64,000 bases of DNA from the NCBI GenBank assembly GCA_032717465.1, contig CM064681.1, positions 16,524,204 to 16,588,203 on the forward strand, given 5' to 3'. Origin of the DNA: Coenobita brevimanus (taxonomy: Eukaryota; Arthropoda; Malacostraca; Decapoda; Coenobitidae). Position numbers and translations under genes: made by a program. Positions 18,114 through 30,080 of the stretch are shown here, piece after piece; position 1 is the first letter of the stretch, and each line of letters opens with the position of its first letter. The notes beneath the pieces were generated by a model, which was not told the DNA's origin, made no database searches, and was given only the letters and a program-made list of their open reading frames with translations.

Positions 18114-20497
18114 GTACTTCTTTTTCTGATATTGTATATCTGGTAATACATGTGGGCATGCATGTTCCATATCATCTCTCTCAAAATTTCTTTCTTTTGT
18201 AAAAACTGATTGGAAGTTTTCATTTAGTGCTTCACAACTATCATTCTCTCGTGTATAGATGATCCCGTCATCCATAATGGACTGTATTTTATCTTTAACT
18301 TTGGTTTTGCTTCGGATGTAGCTGTAAAAAAGCTTAGGTTGATCACTGCTTTTATTTATAATCCCCTCCTCAAACTATCTCTGAGCCTCCCTTCTTATCT
18401 TTGTATAATCGTTTCTTGCCTGTTTAGAGTTGTATGCCCTCTCATTATTGTGTCTTCTGTATCTATTCCACAGCAAGTCTCTTTTTGCCTTTCGACTTTT
18501 TACATTCTGTATTAAACCATTTTTTTATTTTCATTTCTGTTGCTTTGTGGATATAATTTTGGACTCCTATTTCATAAAGATCACAGAATTTTCTATATAT
18601 AATATCTAAATCTTGTCATCTAAGTTCTTTTCCCAATCTGTTTCTAAAAAGTAATTCTTCAGGTCATTGTAATTACCCTTTTTGTAATTTAGACTCTTTT
18701 TGTAACTCATTGCTGGTAACGTCATACGCAATCCTGAAGTTACAATTTAATACTGCATGGTCACTTTCGCCGAATGGGGAGTGATACATTATATTGTCAA
18801 TTTCATTTCCTTGCCTAATAAATAGAAGATATAGTACTGATGGATCATCAAGTCCTCTTTGGTGTTTTCCTTTACATGCTGTGTTAGGAAAAACTCCTGC
18901 ACATGATCTAAGAGCTTTTGATCCCAACAGCTTTCATGGCTTTTTACATCTAATGTATTCCAATTTATATTTGAACTGAAGTCTCCAGTTAATATAATTC
19001 TTTCAAATTTCTCTTCCATTCTATGTAATAATGTTCTTAAACTTTGAATTGTACTTTCTGCAAGGTCTTCATATTCACCTCTTTCCCAAGTGTTTGTTTT
19101 GGGTGGCATGTATAAATTTGCCACAATTAATTTCCCTTCAGATGTGTTAAATTCCAATGCAATCAGTTCTACTTGTGAGGGTATATCTGTTTTTTTTTCT
19201 TTGACTTGTAGATTTTTCTTTGTTAAGATTATAATTCCTCCTCCCTTTCTTAAATTTCTGTCTCTTCTCCATATATTGTATTCGTCTAAGTTTAGGGTAT
19301 CGTTGGATATCTTTGGGGTTAATTTTGTTTCAGTCAGGCAAATAATGTGTGGTTCCTTTTCTTTGATGTAGTCTTTTATCTCCAATAATTTAGACACCAT
19401 TCCATCTACATTTTAGTACATCAGCCTAACCATCTTGTTGACATACTTGCCATAACTTCAGTCTCCTACTCCTCCTTTTTGTTCCCTGTTGGTTATGTAC
19501 CACTTTTGTACCTGCAATCCAATTACTCTGTAAAAAAAAAAAAAAAAAGCAGTCTTCTCTTCCTCAGATGTTTACTCGTTCTTTGTTTTTGCCTTCTCCC
19601 TTTTCTCGTTTAGCATTCCCAATTCCTCTTGAGTTAAGCATCTTTTTATCCATTCTTTTTTAAATTCCTCTTTTTCCATAAATTTGTTTGCTTTAGTATC
19701 TCCCCCACAGTGTTCACACTGTGGAAGGTTATTTTCAGGGGCCTTGAATTATTTTTCTCATATTTCCCTAGCATTTTGTGTTCCTCTATGTCTTTATTAC
19801 AGATTTCCTCTGATACTTCCTTCAACATGCTCATTATATTTTCCATCTCCTTTTTGTCTTTCGATTTTTTTTTATTTCTTCCTCCTCTATACCAGTGATT
19901 ACTATAGATTTATTGATACCTGCTGAATCTTTGACCAATTTAGGGTTGTTTTGGATTATTTTTTTCACAACCTTTCTAATGCTTTTTTCTTTAGCTCTTG
20001 TTTCTAAGTCTTTCCTTACTTTCACCATTTTAGCATACGTAGTTTCTACATCATCTTTATAACTTTGCATCACGTCATTCACCTGGGTTATCTTCTCTTC
20101 AGAATCACTATTTTGGTCTATCAGACTACTTGCTTGCTTAATTGTCTCTAACATTTCTGAACTCCTCCGTAATACTCTCATGGTTAACAGCTGTACTTGC
20201 CATTTCACCGATCATCCTTTTAAGTGAACCCACCTCAACTGACAGCTCATCTACTGTTGTGTCTTTCTTGTTTAATTCCTTTACTAATTTTTCATTTTCC
20301 TCCTGCATACGCAATTGCTTCTTAATTTCATCCTTTTCACTCTGAAATGCCCTTTTCCATCTGTTTTCCTTTTCTACTAATTTGTTGAATGTTTTCATTT
20401 CAACCAATTCCTGGTAAAGATCATCATGTTTTCTACCCCTTTCCCTCTTCCCAGCTCCTTCCACATTTGCTTCACTTAATTTGGTGGTCGTCTTGTG
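18114..20497 (-). pseudogene. CR1/L2-group LINE (family C), 5' half (unit copy 2)
   Basis: As 1210-3597: ORF1 with coiled coil and RRM-like segment (20464-19590, two frameshifts), endonuclease, linker. Here the endonuclease from MVSKLLEIKDY through ESDHAVL is less broken: one 203-residue frame at 19400-18789 includes CLTETKL and LTGDFSSNINW. The upstream stop in the MYSNVDG motif is shared with copy 1 and absent in the third copy. Confidence 0.82.
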
Positions 20498-20501
20498 TTA
20501 A

Positions 20502-21213
20502 CCCCTAAAGTACTAATAGGATTGATCGATCCTTTTCCAGAATTTCGTTTGATGCCTAATAAGATTGACAGAGTAGGCTTTGTAAAAAACTGCGGACACT
20601 AGGCTTCGGCCCGATTGTGACATTTATCGATGCAAACCAATGAGAACTAAGTCCTGAGTAGGGAGGGAGGAGGATCCGGGTCCCTACCCATGGTGGGGGG
20701 GGGTGATTCCCCCACCACCCTCCTGCTACCAACCTCTACCCCTCGCTTGTGACTGGACTCACAGCTCCTCCTACGAACTCTATAAAGCTGATTTTTCCAT
20801 GCCACACTCCCCCCACCATCCTCCCTCCACCTTCCTCCCCCCTCCACTCCTTCATACTCCCTCCACCCTTCATACTCGCTCCACCTCCAGCTGCTACTTT
20901 CTTATGAGAATGATACATACATTTTCTGGTGTGTAAAATCAAGATCATTCATTCTAAAATACCAAAATTAATGTTGGGGCAGTTTTTTGTCTCTCCCTAT
21001 ATGCAGGGGATGCCAGTGTCAATTTTTGACGATCTTTGACAGGCTCTTGCTCAGTATCCAGTTGGTCTAGAATGCTCTGGTTTGTGGCATAAGGTGTGTA
21101 AATTCAAGCTCTAAACCTTGGGCATAACACTTTTTACTTCTGTAAGAGTCGAAAAATCGGCTCCATATACAGGTTTTCAGGGAAGCTGTCAGTCGAGTTG
21201 CGTAGGCTAGGGG
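20502..21213. mobile_element. MITE-1 (unit copy 2), 712 bp
   Basis: TTAA at 20498-20501 and 21214-21217 bracket the element. Same ends as at 3602-4312, with one extra C in a C-run. Confidence 0.6.
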
Positions 21214-21244
21214 TTAATACTGAGAAAAATAAAAAATAATTAAT

Positions 21245-21547
21245 CAGAATAAGCGATGAAATTCTTGAAGAAGTTGTGGAGTACAACTACTTGGGATAAA
21301 TACCAAAATTAACGAAAGATCATGATAGCGAAATAAAAGACGCACTACAATTGGATGGAAAGCTTTCGGTAAACATAGAGACATTATGAAAGTAGCTTGC
21401 CAGTTTGTATGAAACGAAAAGTATATAAAGAATGTATAATTCCAGCTATGACGTATGTTTGTGAGACCAGGCAACTGACAAAATCAATGGGAAATAAATT
21501 AATCCGTTCTCAGAGAGCAATGGAAAGGTCAATGTTGGGAATATCTA
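21245..21547 (+). pseudogene. RTE-B fragment, second copy, left part (unit copy 2)
   Basis: Copy of 4344-4646. The left boundary at 21244/21245 is where the third block copy (to 52315) diverges. Confidence 0.75.
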
Positions 21548-22123
21548 CCCTGCTCAGGTAGAGACCCCCCCCCCCCGAAGTTTGTTTGATGAACTACCTT
21601 CTAAACACCCGGGAACCCTGTACCCCCCAATAGCTGCCTGACTTTTTGTACCCATGTAAGGGGTGAAAGGGCAATTTCGAGCTCTACTCCGTTTCTGGTG
21701 TATGGTGGGGGGGGGGGTCTGTGAGACCAACCTCTACCTTTTTTGTGTGCTTTATTTTGCTCCCTGATTGCAAATAAGGTCGCAGCTTCAGGCACCCCAA
21801 CATCACACCATGAAACTCCATGTTGCTACTGCCAGTTGCACCACACAAAGTTACAATCAGATTTTGTTTTCATTTTTTCCCTGAATATTTAAAAAAGGAA
21901 TTTTTTTTTTTATTTTTTTTTTATTGGTAAAAATATATAATGAACTAAAAAATTAAGTTTATTTACATGGCTATATTGCATATACATTGAAGAATGTCAT
22001 ACCATGTTTGGATCTGTCATAAATAAAACAAAAGTGTGTTTTCTGACCTTGTTTCTGACCTGGGTCTGGTAGACCCAAGTCTACCTGAGGCAAAAGAGTG
22101 GACAAAGGTCTACCTGAGGAGGG
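21548..22123. mobile_element. MITE-2 (unit copy 2), 576 bp
   Basis: Copy of 4647-5224, followed by TTAA at 22124-22127. It differs in G-run length. Confidence 0.62.
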
Positions 22124-22430
22124 TTAAGAGACAGGGAAAGATCAATTGGGTGAGAGAGAAGACTAAAGTCAAATTCATTATAGAAGCTATAAAAGAACAG
22201 AAATTAAGGTGGGCAGGCCATATAGGAAGAATAAGGGATAACCGATGGAGCAAGAGGCTGACTGACTGGACACAAAGAAATTGTAAGCATAGCAGAAAAA
22301 GGCCAGACAGGAGATGAAGAGATGAGATAGAGAAATTTGCAAGGAAAATGTGGCAAAGATTGGTTCAGTCAAGGAATTCGTGGAAAAGGTTGGGGAGGCC
22401 TTTGTTCAGCAGTGGACAAGGTATGGCTGA

Positions 22431-22434
<4 letters not shown>
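22124..22434 (+). pseudogene. RTE-B fragment, second copy, 3' end (unit copy 2)
   Basis: Copy of 5225-5536. One G fewer in TTGGGGAGG shifts the frame before the QQWTRYG terminus. Confidence 0.78.

Positions 22435-22518
<84 letters not shown>
22435..22518. repeat. (AT)n microsatellite
   Basis: AT tract between RTE-B and the LTR remnant. It has replaced the first TG of the LTR terminus. Confidence 0.95.
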
Positions 22519-22521
<3 letters not shown>

Positions 22522-22953
22522 CGGAACAGAGAAAAATAATGTACACTTTAAGTGAGAATACTAAAAATCACTACAGTCCCGTAAAGTTCCAGGTTCAAAA
22601 CAAAGAGAGTTAGGTAAAATTACAAGTTAAAGTTTAATGCTCAAACTAACAACAAAACATTCAGGACTCATAAGGATAATGTAATGGCAAAAAACAGGTT
22701 AAATATATGGTTAACTGCAATAGCCTCTATTAACACGAAAGTAGCAAGAATAAATTTATCTAAGTCAACCCTGATAAAATGAAAATACACTGGGTAATGC
22801 TCAGTTAATGCAAGATAAATTATTACAGATACAAAATATTATCAAAAATGACTGACAAAAAGAACCTTACATGAATTACAAAAACTTTACTAGGCCTACG
22901 AATCAACACCTTATGCTATACAGTACAAGAATAAAATGTAATAACACTACATA
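22519..22953 (-). mobile_element. Gypsy LTR remnant (unit copy 2)
   Basis: Copy of 5611-6044. It starts TTACGGAACAGAG and is otherwise almost identical. Confidence 0.8.
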
Positions 22954-23576
22954 ATGAAATTGTGTCTTTCTTTTTTTTATGAAAGTTTACTTGTGTGTCT
23001 GTTTGTTATGATGAAAAAGTACAAATCACAGGAAAAAAATTGTTATAGTGGAAAATGTAGTGGAGTGAAGAAAAGGATGAGAGAGGGAGGGAGGAGGGAG
23101 GAGGAAATGCAGTGCCTGGTGCCACTGCTCTGTCTACTTATGTGAATAATGGAAGCAGGAAGTTTCTTTCATGATGAAATCAGTGCTTTATTTCTTATTG
23201 AAAATTTTCATGTGTATATTTTTTATGATGAAAAAGTCTAAATGATAAGGAAAAATTCTGTTATAGTGGAAAATACAATATTTTTGATTATGGACAGTAC
23301 GTGTATAACTAGTTTGTTCACAATATCTTTTTTTTAGGTTTTATGTAGTAGCAGTAGTGGTAGTTGTCGCAGTGGTAGTGGTAGTATTTGCAGAAGTAGT
23401 GGTAGTAGTAGTAGTAGTTGTAGTAGTGGTAGTTGTAGTGGTAGTAGTAGTTGCAAAAGTGGTAGTTGTAATAGTAGTAGCAGTAATAGTATTATTTGTA
23501 GTAGTTGTAATATCCAGACTTCTAGTCGCACAGCGGTGCCAGAATTGAGTGTCAATACAAGTCAAACATATATCTC

Positions 23577-23632
<56 letters not shown>
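22954..23632. repeat. AT-rich spacer, trinucleotide array and (TG)n (unit copy 2)
   Basis: No gene. Spacer to about 23335, GTA-type array about 23340-23505, TG tract about 23580-23632. Same order as 6045-6722. Confidence 0.85.
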
Positions 23633-23634
<2 letters not shown>

Positions 23635-25182
23635 CTTACCTAATTGTATCTTTACGGGAATAAGTCAAGCTCGTACTGTCCCGTGCATGAAACCATTTTT
23701 ATCATACATATCCTTAAATTTGTGAATAGTTTTGGCACACACTACTTCATTCGGTAGTGCATTCCACTGACCAATCACCCTATTTGGGAAACTGAATATC
23801 CTTACGTCTTTATCATCTCTCGTTTTATGTAGTTTTTTGCAGTGTCCTCTAGTTGATGCTTCCCCTTACATTATATATTCATTTATGTCTATTTTCTCTT
23901 CCCCTGAGATGCATTTATATAGCATAATCATGTCTCCTCTTTTCCTTCTCTCCTGTAGTGCTGGTAAATTCAATTTTTCTAATTTTTCTTCATAGCTTAG
24001 ATCCATTAAGCTTGGTATCCATCTTGTAGCTGCCCTTCATAGTTTTTCAGTCTTATCTATGTGTTTTTTTTAGATGAGGATTCCATACTACTGATGCATA
24101 TTCCAGGGCTGGTCTGGTGAATGATGTAATTATCTTTCTCAGCTTGTCTTCATTTATATATGTGAATGCTATTCTCATATTAGCAAGCAATGTATACATG
24201 TTCGTACCTTCTCACTGATCTGGTCATCTGGAGATAGTCTGTTATTGATAATTACTCCTAGGTCCTTCTCTCTTTCTGATATATGTAGCGTTGATCGTCT
24301 TAACTTATAATCCCAATCAGGTCTTTTCTCACTTTTACCCAATTTAATTACATGGCACTTGTCCACATTGAATTCCATTTGCCATTTATTCCTCCATTCA
24401 TGAAGTTTGTTTAAGTCCTCTTGCAGTTCTTTGTAAGAATCTGTGTTGGTAATTTTCCTTTGAATTTTTGCATCATCCGCAAATATATTTAGATAGCTTA
24501 CATTTCCATTGTTACTGTCTATGTCATTTATATATAATAAAAACATAATTGGTGTCAGCACCGAGCCCTGTGGCACTCCGCTGGTCACTTCCCTCCGTGA
24601 TGAGTAATTTCCCCTTAATATTGTTCTCATTTCCCTTTCTCTAAGAAAAATCCCGCATCCAACAGTGGAGATTGCCTTGGATACCTCCTTGATGGTACAG
24701 TTTCCATAAAAGTCTTTGGTGGGGTACTCTGCCAAATGCTTTCTTAAAATCTAAATAGATACTGTCCACCCACCCTTCTCTTTTCTGAAGTGTTTCCGTA
24801 ACTCTATCATAGTAGCTTAATAAATTAGTAACACATGATTTTCCCTTTCTAAAACCGAACTGCCTCTGTTATCATACTGTGTTCTTCTAGATGTGTTACC
24901 GAAACTTCCCTTATCAGTTTTTCTAGTATCTTACTCACAACATTGGTCAGTGGTACTAGTCAGTAGTTGAGTGGATTTTGTCTATTCCCTTTCCTGAATC
25001 GGGGAACAATGCTTGCTTTCTTCCAAATATCAGGTAGTTAACCCTGACCCGAAGATTCTTTGAATATTAAATACAGTGGTCTGCTTAACTCTTCTGCACA
25101 TTCATGTAGCACCCAACCTGAAATTCCGTCAGGACCATTTGCTTTTCCTTTGTCTACTTTACATAACTCTTCCTGTACTTCT
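23633..25182 (-). pseudogene. CR1/L2-group LINE (family C), 3' half (unit copy 2)
   Basis: Copy of 6723-8272. RT palm with SGVPQGS and FADD in the 24735-24175 frame. The edge is GTACTTCT at 25175-25182. The matching 5' half of this LINE across the P-like insertion is at 49153-51541. Confidence 0.82.
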
Positions 25183-25311
25183 CAAGATCTAAAGATTAAC
25201 AGTTCTACTCAGTTCCTCCTGGTATGCAGGTCAGTGACGTCACGCGGCTGCCCGGGGGTGGAAAGGGGGTTACCATACAAAGAAAACAGCAGTGAAAATG
25301 GGGAACTATAC

Positions 25312-25315
<4 letters not shown>
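25183..25315. mobile_element. P-like transposon left terminal segment (unit copy 2)
   Basis: Begins CAAGATCTAAAG immediately after GTACTTCT (25175-25182). Its partner end is 49152, followed by GTACTTCT at 49153-49160. The interval of 23,970 bp would be the full composite transposon with all nested insertions. Confidence 0.62.
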
Positions 25316-25395
<80 letters not shown>

Positions 25396-25442
25396 TAGGT
25401 ACAGTATATATTTGTACATTTTCATGGTACTAGCTGCCTGTG

Positions 25443-25492
<50 letters not shown>
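25316..25492. repeat. (TC)n and (CA)n microsatellites (unit copy 2)
   Basis: Counterpart of 8406-8568. The TC tract is longer and the CA tract shorter than in copy 1. Confidence 0.95.
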
Positions 25493-25496
<4 letters not shown>

Positions 25497-26193
25497 AAAA
25501 ATGAGTGAAGATCAGAAGAGGAGAAGAAATTTTTTTACAAAGTAATAGGATTGCAGGTACGAAAGTGGTACACAAACAGGATGGAAGAAAAAGGAGGAAG
25601 GTAGTAGAACCATGTCATGATAAGTATATAAACAAGATGATAAAGTTGATGTACTCAAATGTGGATGGAATGGTATCTAAATTACTAGAGATGAATGATT
25701 ATGTCAGAGAAAATGAACCACAAATAAAATGCCTAACTGAAACAAAATTAATACCAAGGATATCAAATGACATACTAAACTTAGAGGAATACAATATATG
25801 GAGAAGAGACAGATATTTAAAAAAAGGAGGAGGAATTGTAATATTAACTAAGAAAAATCTAAAAGTCAAGGAAATAAAACTAGATATACCATCACAAGTA
25901 GAACTGATTGCAGTAGAGATCGACACATCTGAAGGTAAAGTAATTGTAGCCAATTTGTACTTGCCACCCAGATCAAACACATGGGAAAGCGACGAATATG
26001 AGGACCTGGCAGAGAGTAGAATTCAGAGTGTAAGATCATTGCTACATAAAATGGAAGAGAAATCGGAAAGAATTATACTAACTGGGACTTCAATACAAGT
26101 ATAAATTGGAATACTCTAGATGTAAATAGCCAAGAAAGCTGTTGGGACCAAAAGCTCCCGGATCTCGTACAAGAGTTTTTCTTAACGCAACAT

Positions 26194-27552
26194 GTGAGGG
26201 AAACCACCAGAAAAAGAGGACTTGATGTACCTTCAGTGCTAGATCTAATATTTACAAGGCAAGAAAATGATATTGACAGTTTAATATATCACCCTCCACT
26301 CGGCAAAAGCGATCATGCAGTACTAAATTATAACTTCAGGATAGCATATGACATAGTAAACAGCAATGATAGTTACAAAAAGAGCCTAAACTATAAAAAG
26401 GGAAATTATCAAGCCCTAAAGAAGTATTTCTTAGAAGTTGATTGGGAAAATGAGCTTAGAGGACAAGATTTAAATGCTGTATATAAAAATTTTTGTGAAT
26501 TTTATGAAATAGGAGTCCAGAAGTACATCCCACAGCACAAAGAAGCAGATAAGAAAATACAGAAATGGTTCAATACAGAATGTAAAAAATCAAAAGAAAG
26601 AAGAGATTTGTTGTGGAATAGATACAGAAGACACAATAGTGAAAGGGCGTATAATAATTACAAACAGGCAAGAAACGACTATACAAGAATAAGGAGGGAA
26701 GCCCAAAAACAGTTTGAGGAGGATATAATAAATAAAAGTAGTGATCAACCAAAGCTGTTTTACAGCTATATCAGAAGCAAAACTAAAGTAAAAGATATAA
26801 TACAATCCATTACGGACGAGGGAATCACTTATACACAAGAGAAAGATATTTGTGAAGCACTAAATAAGAATTTCCAATTAGTTTTTACAGAAGAAAAAAA
26901 TTTTGAGAGGGACTATGTGGAACACGCATGTCCACACATACTACCAGATATACAAATAGCAGAAAAAGTAATACAGGAGTTAAGTAGATTAGACAGAGGA
27001 AAAGCAAGTGGTCCTGATGAAATTTCATGTTGGGTATTACGAGAATGTGCAAAGGAGTTAAGTAAACCATTATTTTTAATTTTCAAGAAATCCTTGAGTC
27101 AAGGTAAACTACCTGATATTTGGAAAAAAGCAAATATTGTCCCCTTATTCAAGAAAGGAAATAGACAAAATCCACTCAACTACCGACCAGTATCACTGAC
27201 CAGTGTTGTAAGCAAGGTATTAGAAAAACTTATAAGAAAAGCTTGGGTAAATCATCTAGAAGAACACAGTATGATAACAGAAAGACAGTTTGGTTTCAGA
27301 AAAGGAAAATCATGTGTTACTAATCTGTTGAGCTACTATGACAGAGTAACAAACACAATACAGGAAAGGGAAGGATGGGTGGACAGTATCTATTTAGATT
27401 TCAAGAAAGCTTTTGACACAGTACCACACCAAAGACTTTTATGGAAACTGTACCATCAAGGCGGAATTCGAGGCAAACTGTTTTGTTGGATGCAAGACTT
27501 TCTCATAAAAAGAGAAATGAGGACAGTACTAAGAGGAAACTACTCATCATAG
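26194..27552 (+). CDS. CR1-like linker and RT, N-terminal part (unit copy 2)
   Basis: 452-residue frame, 14 residues longer upstream than its twin at 9313 because an A-run is one base shorter. GKSDHAVL marks the end of the endonuclease domain; NYRPVSL, QFGFRKGKS and YLDFKKAFD mark the RT. It ends at the shared TAG; RT continues at 27559. Confidence 0.78.
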   Translation: MRETTRKRGLDVPSVLDLIFTRQENDIDSLIYHPPLGKSDHAVLNYNFRIAYDIVNSNDSYKKSLNYKKGNYQALKKYFLEVDWENELRGQDLNAVYKNFCEFYEIGVQKYIPQHKEADKKIQKWFNTECKKSKERRDLLWNRYRRHNSERAYNNYKQARNDYTRIRREAQKQFEEDIINKSSDQPKLFYSYIRSKTKVKDIIQSITDEGITYTQEKDICEALNKNFQLVFTEEKNFERDYVEHACPHILPDIQIAEKVIQELSRLDRGKASGPDEISCWVLRECAKELSKPLFLIFKKSLSQGKLPDIWKKANIVPLFKKGNRQNPLNYRPVSLTSVVSKVLEKLIRKAWVNHLEEHSMITERQFGFRKGKSCVTNLLSYYDRVTNTIQEREGWVDSIYLDFKKAFDTVPHQRLLWKLYHQGGIRGKLFCWMQDFLIKREMRTVLRGNYSS

Positions 27553-27558
27553 AAAGAA

Positions 27559-28401
27559 GTGACTAGTGGAGTACCACAGGGTTCAGTGCTGGCACCAATC
27601 ATGTTTTTAGTGTATATAAATGATATAAACAGTAACACTGGAAATGAGAGCTATCTGAATATGTTTGCAGATGATGCAAAAATACAAAGGAGAATTACTA
27701 ACACAGACTCTTGTAAAGAGCTACAAGAAGAATTAAATAAACTTCATGAATGGAGTAGTACATGGCAAATGGAATTCAATGTGGACAAGTGTCATGTAAT
27801 CAAGTTTGGTAAAAGTGGAAAAAGACCTGATTGGGATTATAAGTTAGGAAATAAAACCCTATACATATCAGAAAGAGAGAAAGACCTAGGTGTGATTATC
27901 AATAACAGACTATCTCCGGGTGACCACATCAGCGAGAAGGTACGGAACATGTATACACTGCTTGCAAATATGAGAATAGCATTCACATACATAAATGAAG
28001 ACATGCTAAGAAGGATAATAACATCATTCATTAGACCAACCCTGGAATATGCATCAGTAGTCTGGAGTCCTCATCTCAAAAAGCACATAGACAAGATTGA
28101 AAAAGTTCAAAGGGCCGCTACAAGATGGATACCAAGCTTAAGGGACCTAAGCTACGAAGAAAGACTAAATAAACTGAATCTACCAACACTACAGGAGAGA
28201 AGAAGAAGAGGTGACATGATAATGCTATATAAGTGCATATCAGGAAAGGAGAAAATAGACATAAATGATTACTTAACATATGGAGAAGCATCAGCAAAAG
28301 GACACTGCAAAAAATTGCATAAGAAGAGAGGTGATAAAGACGTAAGGAAATTCAGTTTCCCAAACAGAGCAATTGATCAATGGAATGCACTACCGAATTA
28401 A
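27559..28401 (+). CDS. CR1-like RT, C-terminal part (unit copy 2)
   Basis: 280 residues, same sequence as 10636-11478: TSGVPQGSVLAPIMF and FADDAKIQRR, followed by the thumb region. Confidence 0.78.
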   Translation: MTSGVPQGSVLAPIMFLVYINDINSNTGNESYLNMFADDAKIQRRITNTDSCKELQEELNKLHEWSSTWQMEFNVDKCHVIKFGKSGKRPDWDYKLGNKTLYISEREKDLGVIINNRLSPGDHISEKVRNMYTLLANMRIAFTYINEDMLRRIITSFIRPTLEYASVVWSPHLKKHIDKIEKVQRAATRWIPSLRDLSYEERLNKLNLPTLQERRRRGDMIMLYKCISGKEKIDINDYLTYGEASAKGHCKKLHKKRGDKDVRKFSFPNRAIDQWNALPN

Positions 28402-28541
28402 ATAGTGTGTGCCAAAACAATTCACAAATTTAAGGATATGTACGATAAATATGGTTTAAGACACGGGACAGTACGAGCTTGACTCATTCCTGTAAAGATA
28501 CAATTAGGTAAGAACAATTAGGTAAGGTAGGTAAGAACACC

Positions 28542-28719
28542 ATGGGATATTTAAACAACGTGAACTTTTAGACTTCACATAATTTAATTAAGAGTACCTT
28601 CTTTTTTTCACCCCTGTGTAATATTAGGTTTCTCTTTAGGACTCGAATTCTGAAAAACATGCGAGACCAAACAAACAAAATTATAACTTCCACTGGCAAG
28701 TTTACATAGTTACATATAT
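28542..28719. other. Non-coding stretch inside the P-like transposon (unit copy 2)
   Basis: Counterpart of 11619-11795, with small indels. No gene seen. Confidence 0.4.
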
Positions 28720-29323
28720 CATTTTTTTTTTTTTTATGAGTCTTTGCCTGGTTGAAGTGATTTCTGGCCATGGTAGCATACAAATAGGTTTTCCATCTGT
28801 TGAAGTTTACCAAAAAAAATCGTCACTTGGTGTCATTGAACCACCTGGCCTCCAACTAGTTATTTCATTCCATGTGTTTTCACCTGCTGATACTTGTGAG
28901 CCAAAAAAAAAAAAAAAAAACTCATACTGGGGAAATTTATAAGCAATATATCCACCAAAATAGCGCAGTCCTTCTGTGTTCATTTCCTTCTCAAATTCTA
29001 CGGGGGGAATATTATCTGGATCTATGCTACGTGTGCTTTCCTGATCATGATTTTTATATGGCTCATCAGTATCTAGAGAGGAGAAGAGCATAGCAGAAAA
29101 ACGTATTTCTTGCTGTGGGGAGTCCTTCTTGCTCTCATTTGGATCGGATATAGTTGTATATTCCCTGCTGAAATGGTCCCTCACTACTGTTGCATCATCA
29201 CTTTCCTTATGTATATTATATTTGCCGTTTAACAGCTTGTTTTCTTCTCCAAGAAGATGAGTTCTTATTCTGTGCATGAATGCAACAGATGAGGGATGTT
29301 CATCAGAAACACCCATTAGTCTC

Positions 29324-29325
<2 letters not shown>
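28720..29325 (-). pseudogene. P-element-like transposase C-terminal fragment (unit copy 2)
   Basis: Best preserved copy. One frame from about 29320 to 28807 reads SRLMGVSDEHPSSVAFMHRI, HFSREYTTISDP, EGLRYFGGYIAYKFPQY, a poly-Phe interruption from a T/A run, GSQVSAGENTWNEI and GGSMTPSDDFF. A frameshift follows, then MENLYL and more of the tail. The pattern fits the C-terminus of P/THAP9 transposases. The poly-Phe block lies where a short loop would be expected. No catalytic residues can be judged from this fragment. Confidence 0.62.

Positions 29326-29401
<76 letters not shown>
29326..29401. repeat. (AT)n microsatellite
   Basis: Counterpart of 12417-12485. Confidence 0.95.
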
Positions 29402-29403
<2 letters not shown>

Positions 29404-30080
29404 GTTGTAAAGCAAATAAGGCTTTATGTGAGTGGGATCCTATAGATGAGCGATTGCTATACGCACGGTTTAAATCAAATCATGGCAACATCAGTCTGTT
29501 TGTGTGTTATGCACCTACTAATGATGCACTCGATGAAAGGAAAGACACATTTTATGAAAAGTTGCAAGAAGGAGTAGGAAGGGTACCTAGACATGATGTT
29601 TTGATCTGCGTTGGAGACTTTAATGCAGTAATGGGCTGTTCAAATGAGGGATTTGAGGCATGTATGGGTAAGATGGGAGTTGGTAGTAGGATGAGTGAAA
29701 ACGGAGTGAGGTTTGGAAGCTTCTGTCTAGCAAATGACTTAGTCATCGGGGGCACACTCTTTCAGCATTGCAATATACACAAGACAACTTGGGTGTCGCC
29801 GTGTGGAAAATATAAAAATCAGATTGATCACATCGCTATCAGTAGGAGGCATAGAAGTTCTCTGCTAGATGTTCATGTTAAACGGGGAGCGGATATTGGT
29901 AGTGACCATCAACTCAGCATTGCAAAAATAAGGTTTAAACTTAAAAATCAGAAGAAGGAAAAATCTGGTGTTGGTAGATACGATATTGTTAAGCTTAGAA
30001 GAGGAGAAGAAAAGGAGGAATTCAGATTAGAATGCAGAAATAGGTTTTTGGTGTTGGAAACGTTGGAAGAGGGGGAGTGA
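29402..30080 (+). pseudogene. RTE-E endonuclease, 5' truncated (unit copy 2)
   Basis: Same as 12486-13164 including the frame change at the G-run: GDFNAVMG, QIDHIAIS and GSDHQL are present; the N-terminal catalytic part is missing. Confidence 0.8.

Larger units (their letters stand above)
25501..28541 (+). mobile_element. CR1/L2-group LINE, plus strand (unit copy 2)
   Basis: Near-identical to 8577-11618. Endonuclease frame 25505-26104, linker/RT 26194-27552, RT C-terminus 27559-28401. One A fewer at about 26213 extends the second frame upstream to MRETTRKRGLDVP. The nonsense codon before SGVPQGS and the late TAA are shared. Confidence 0.85.
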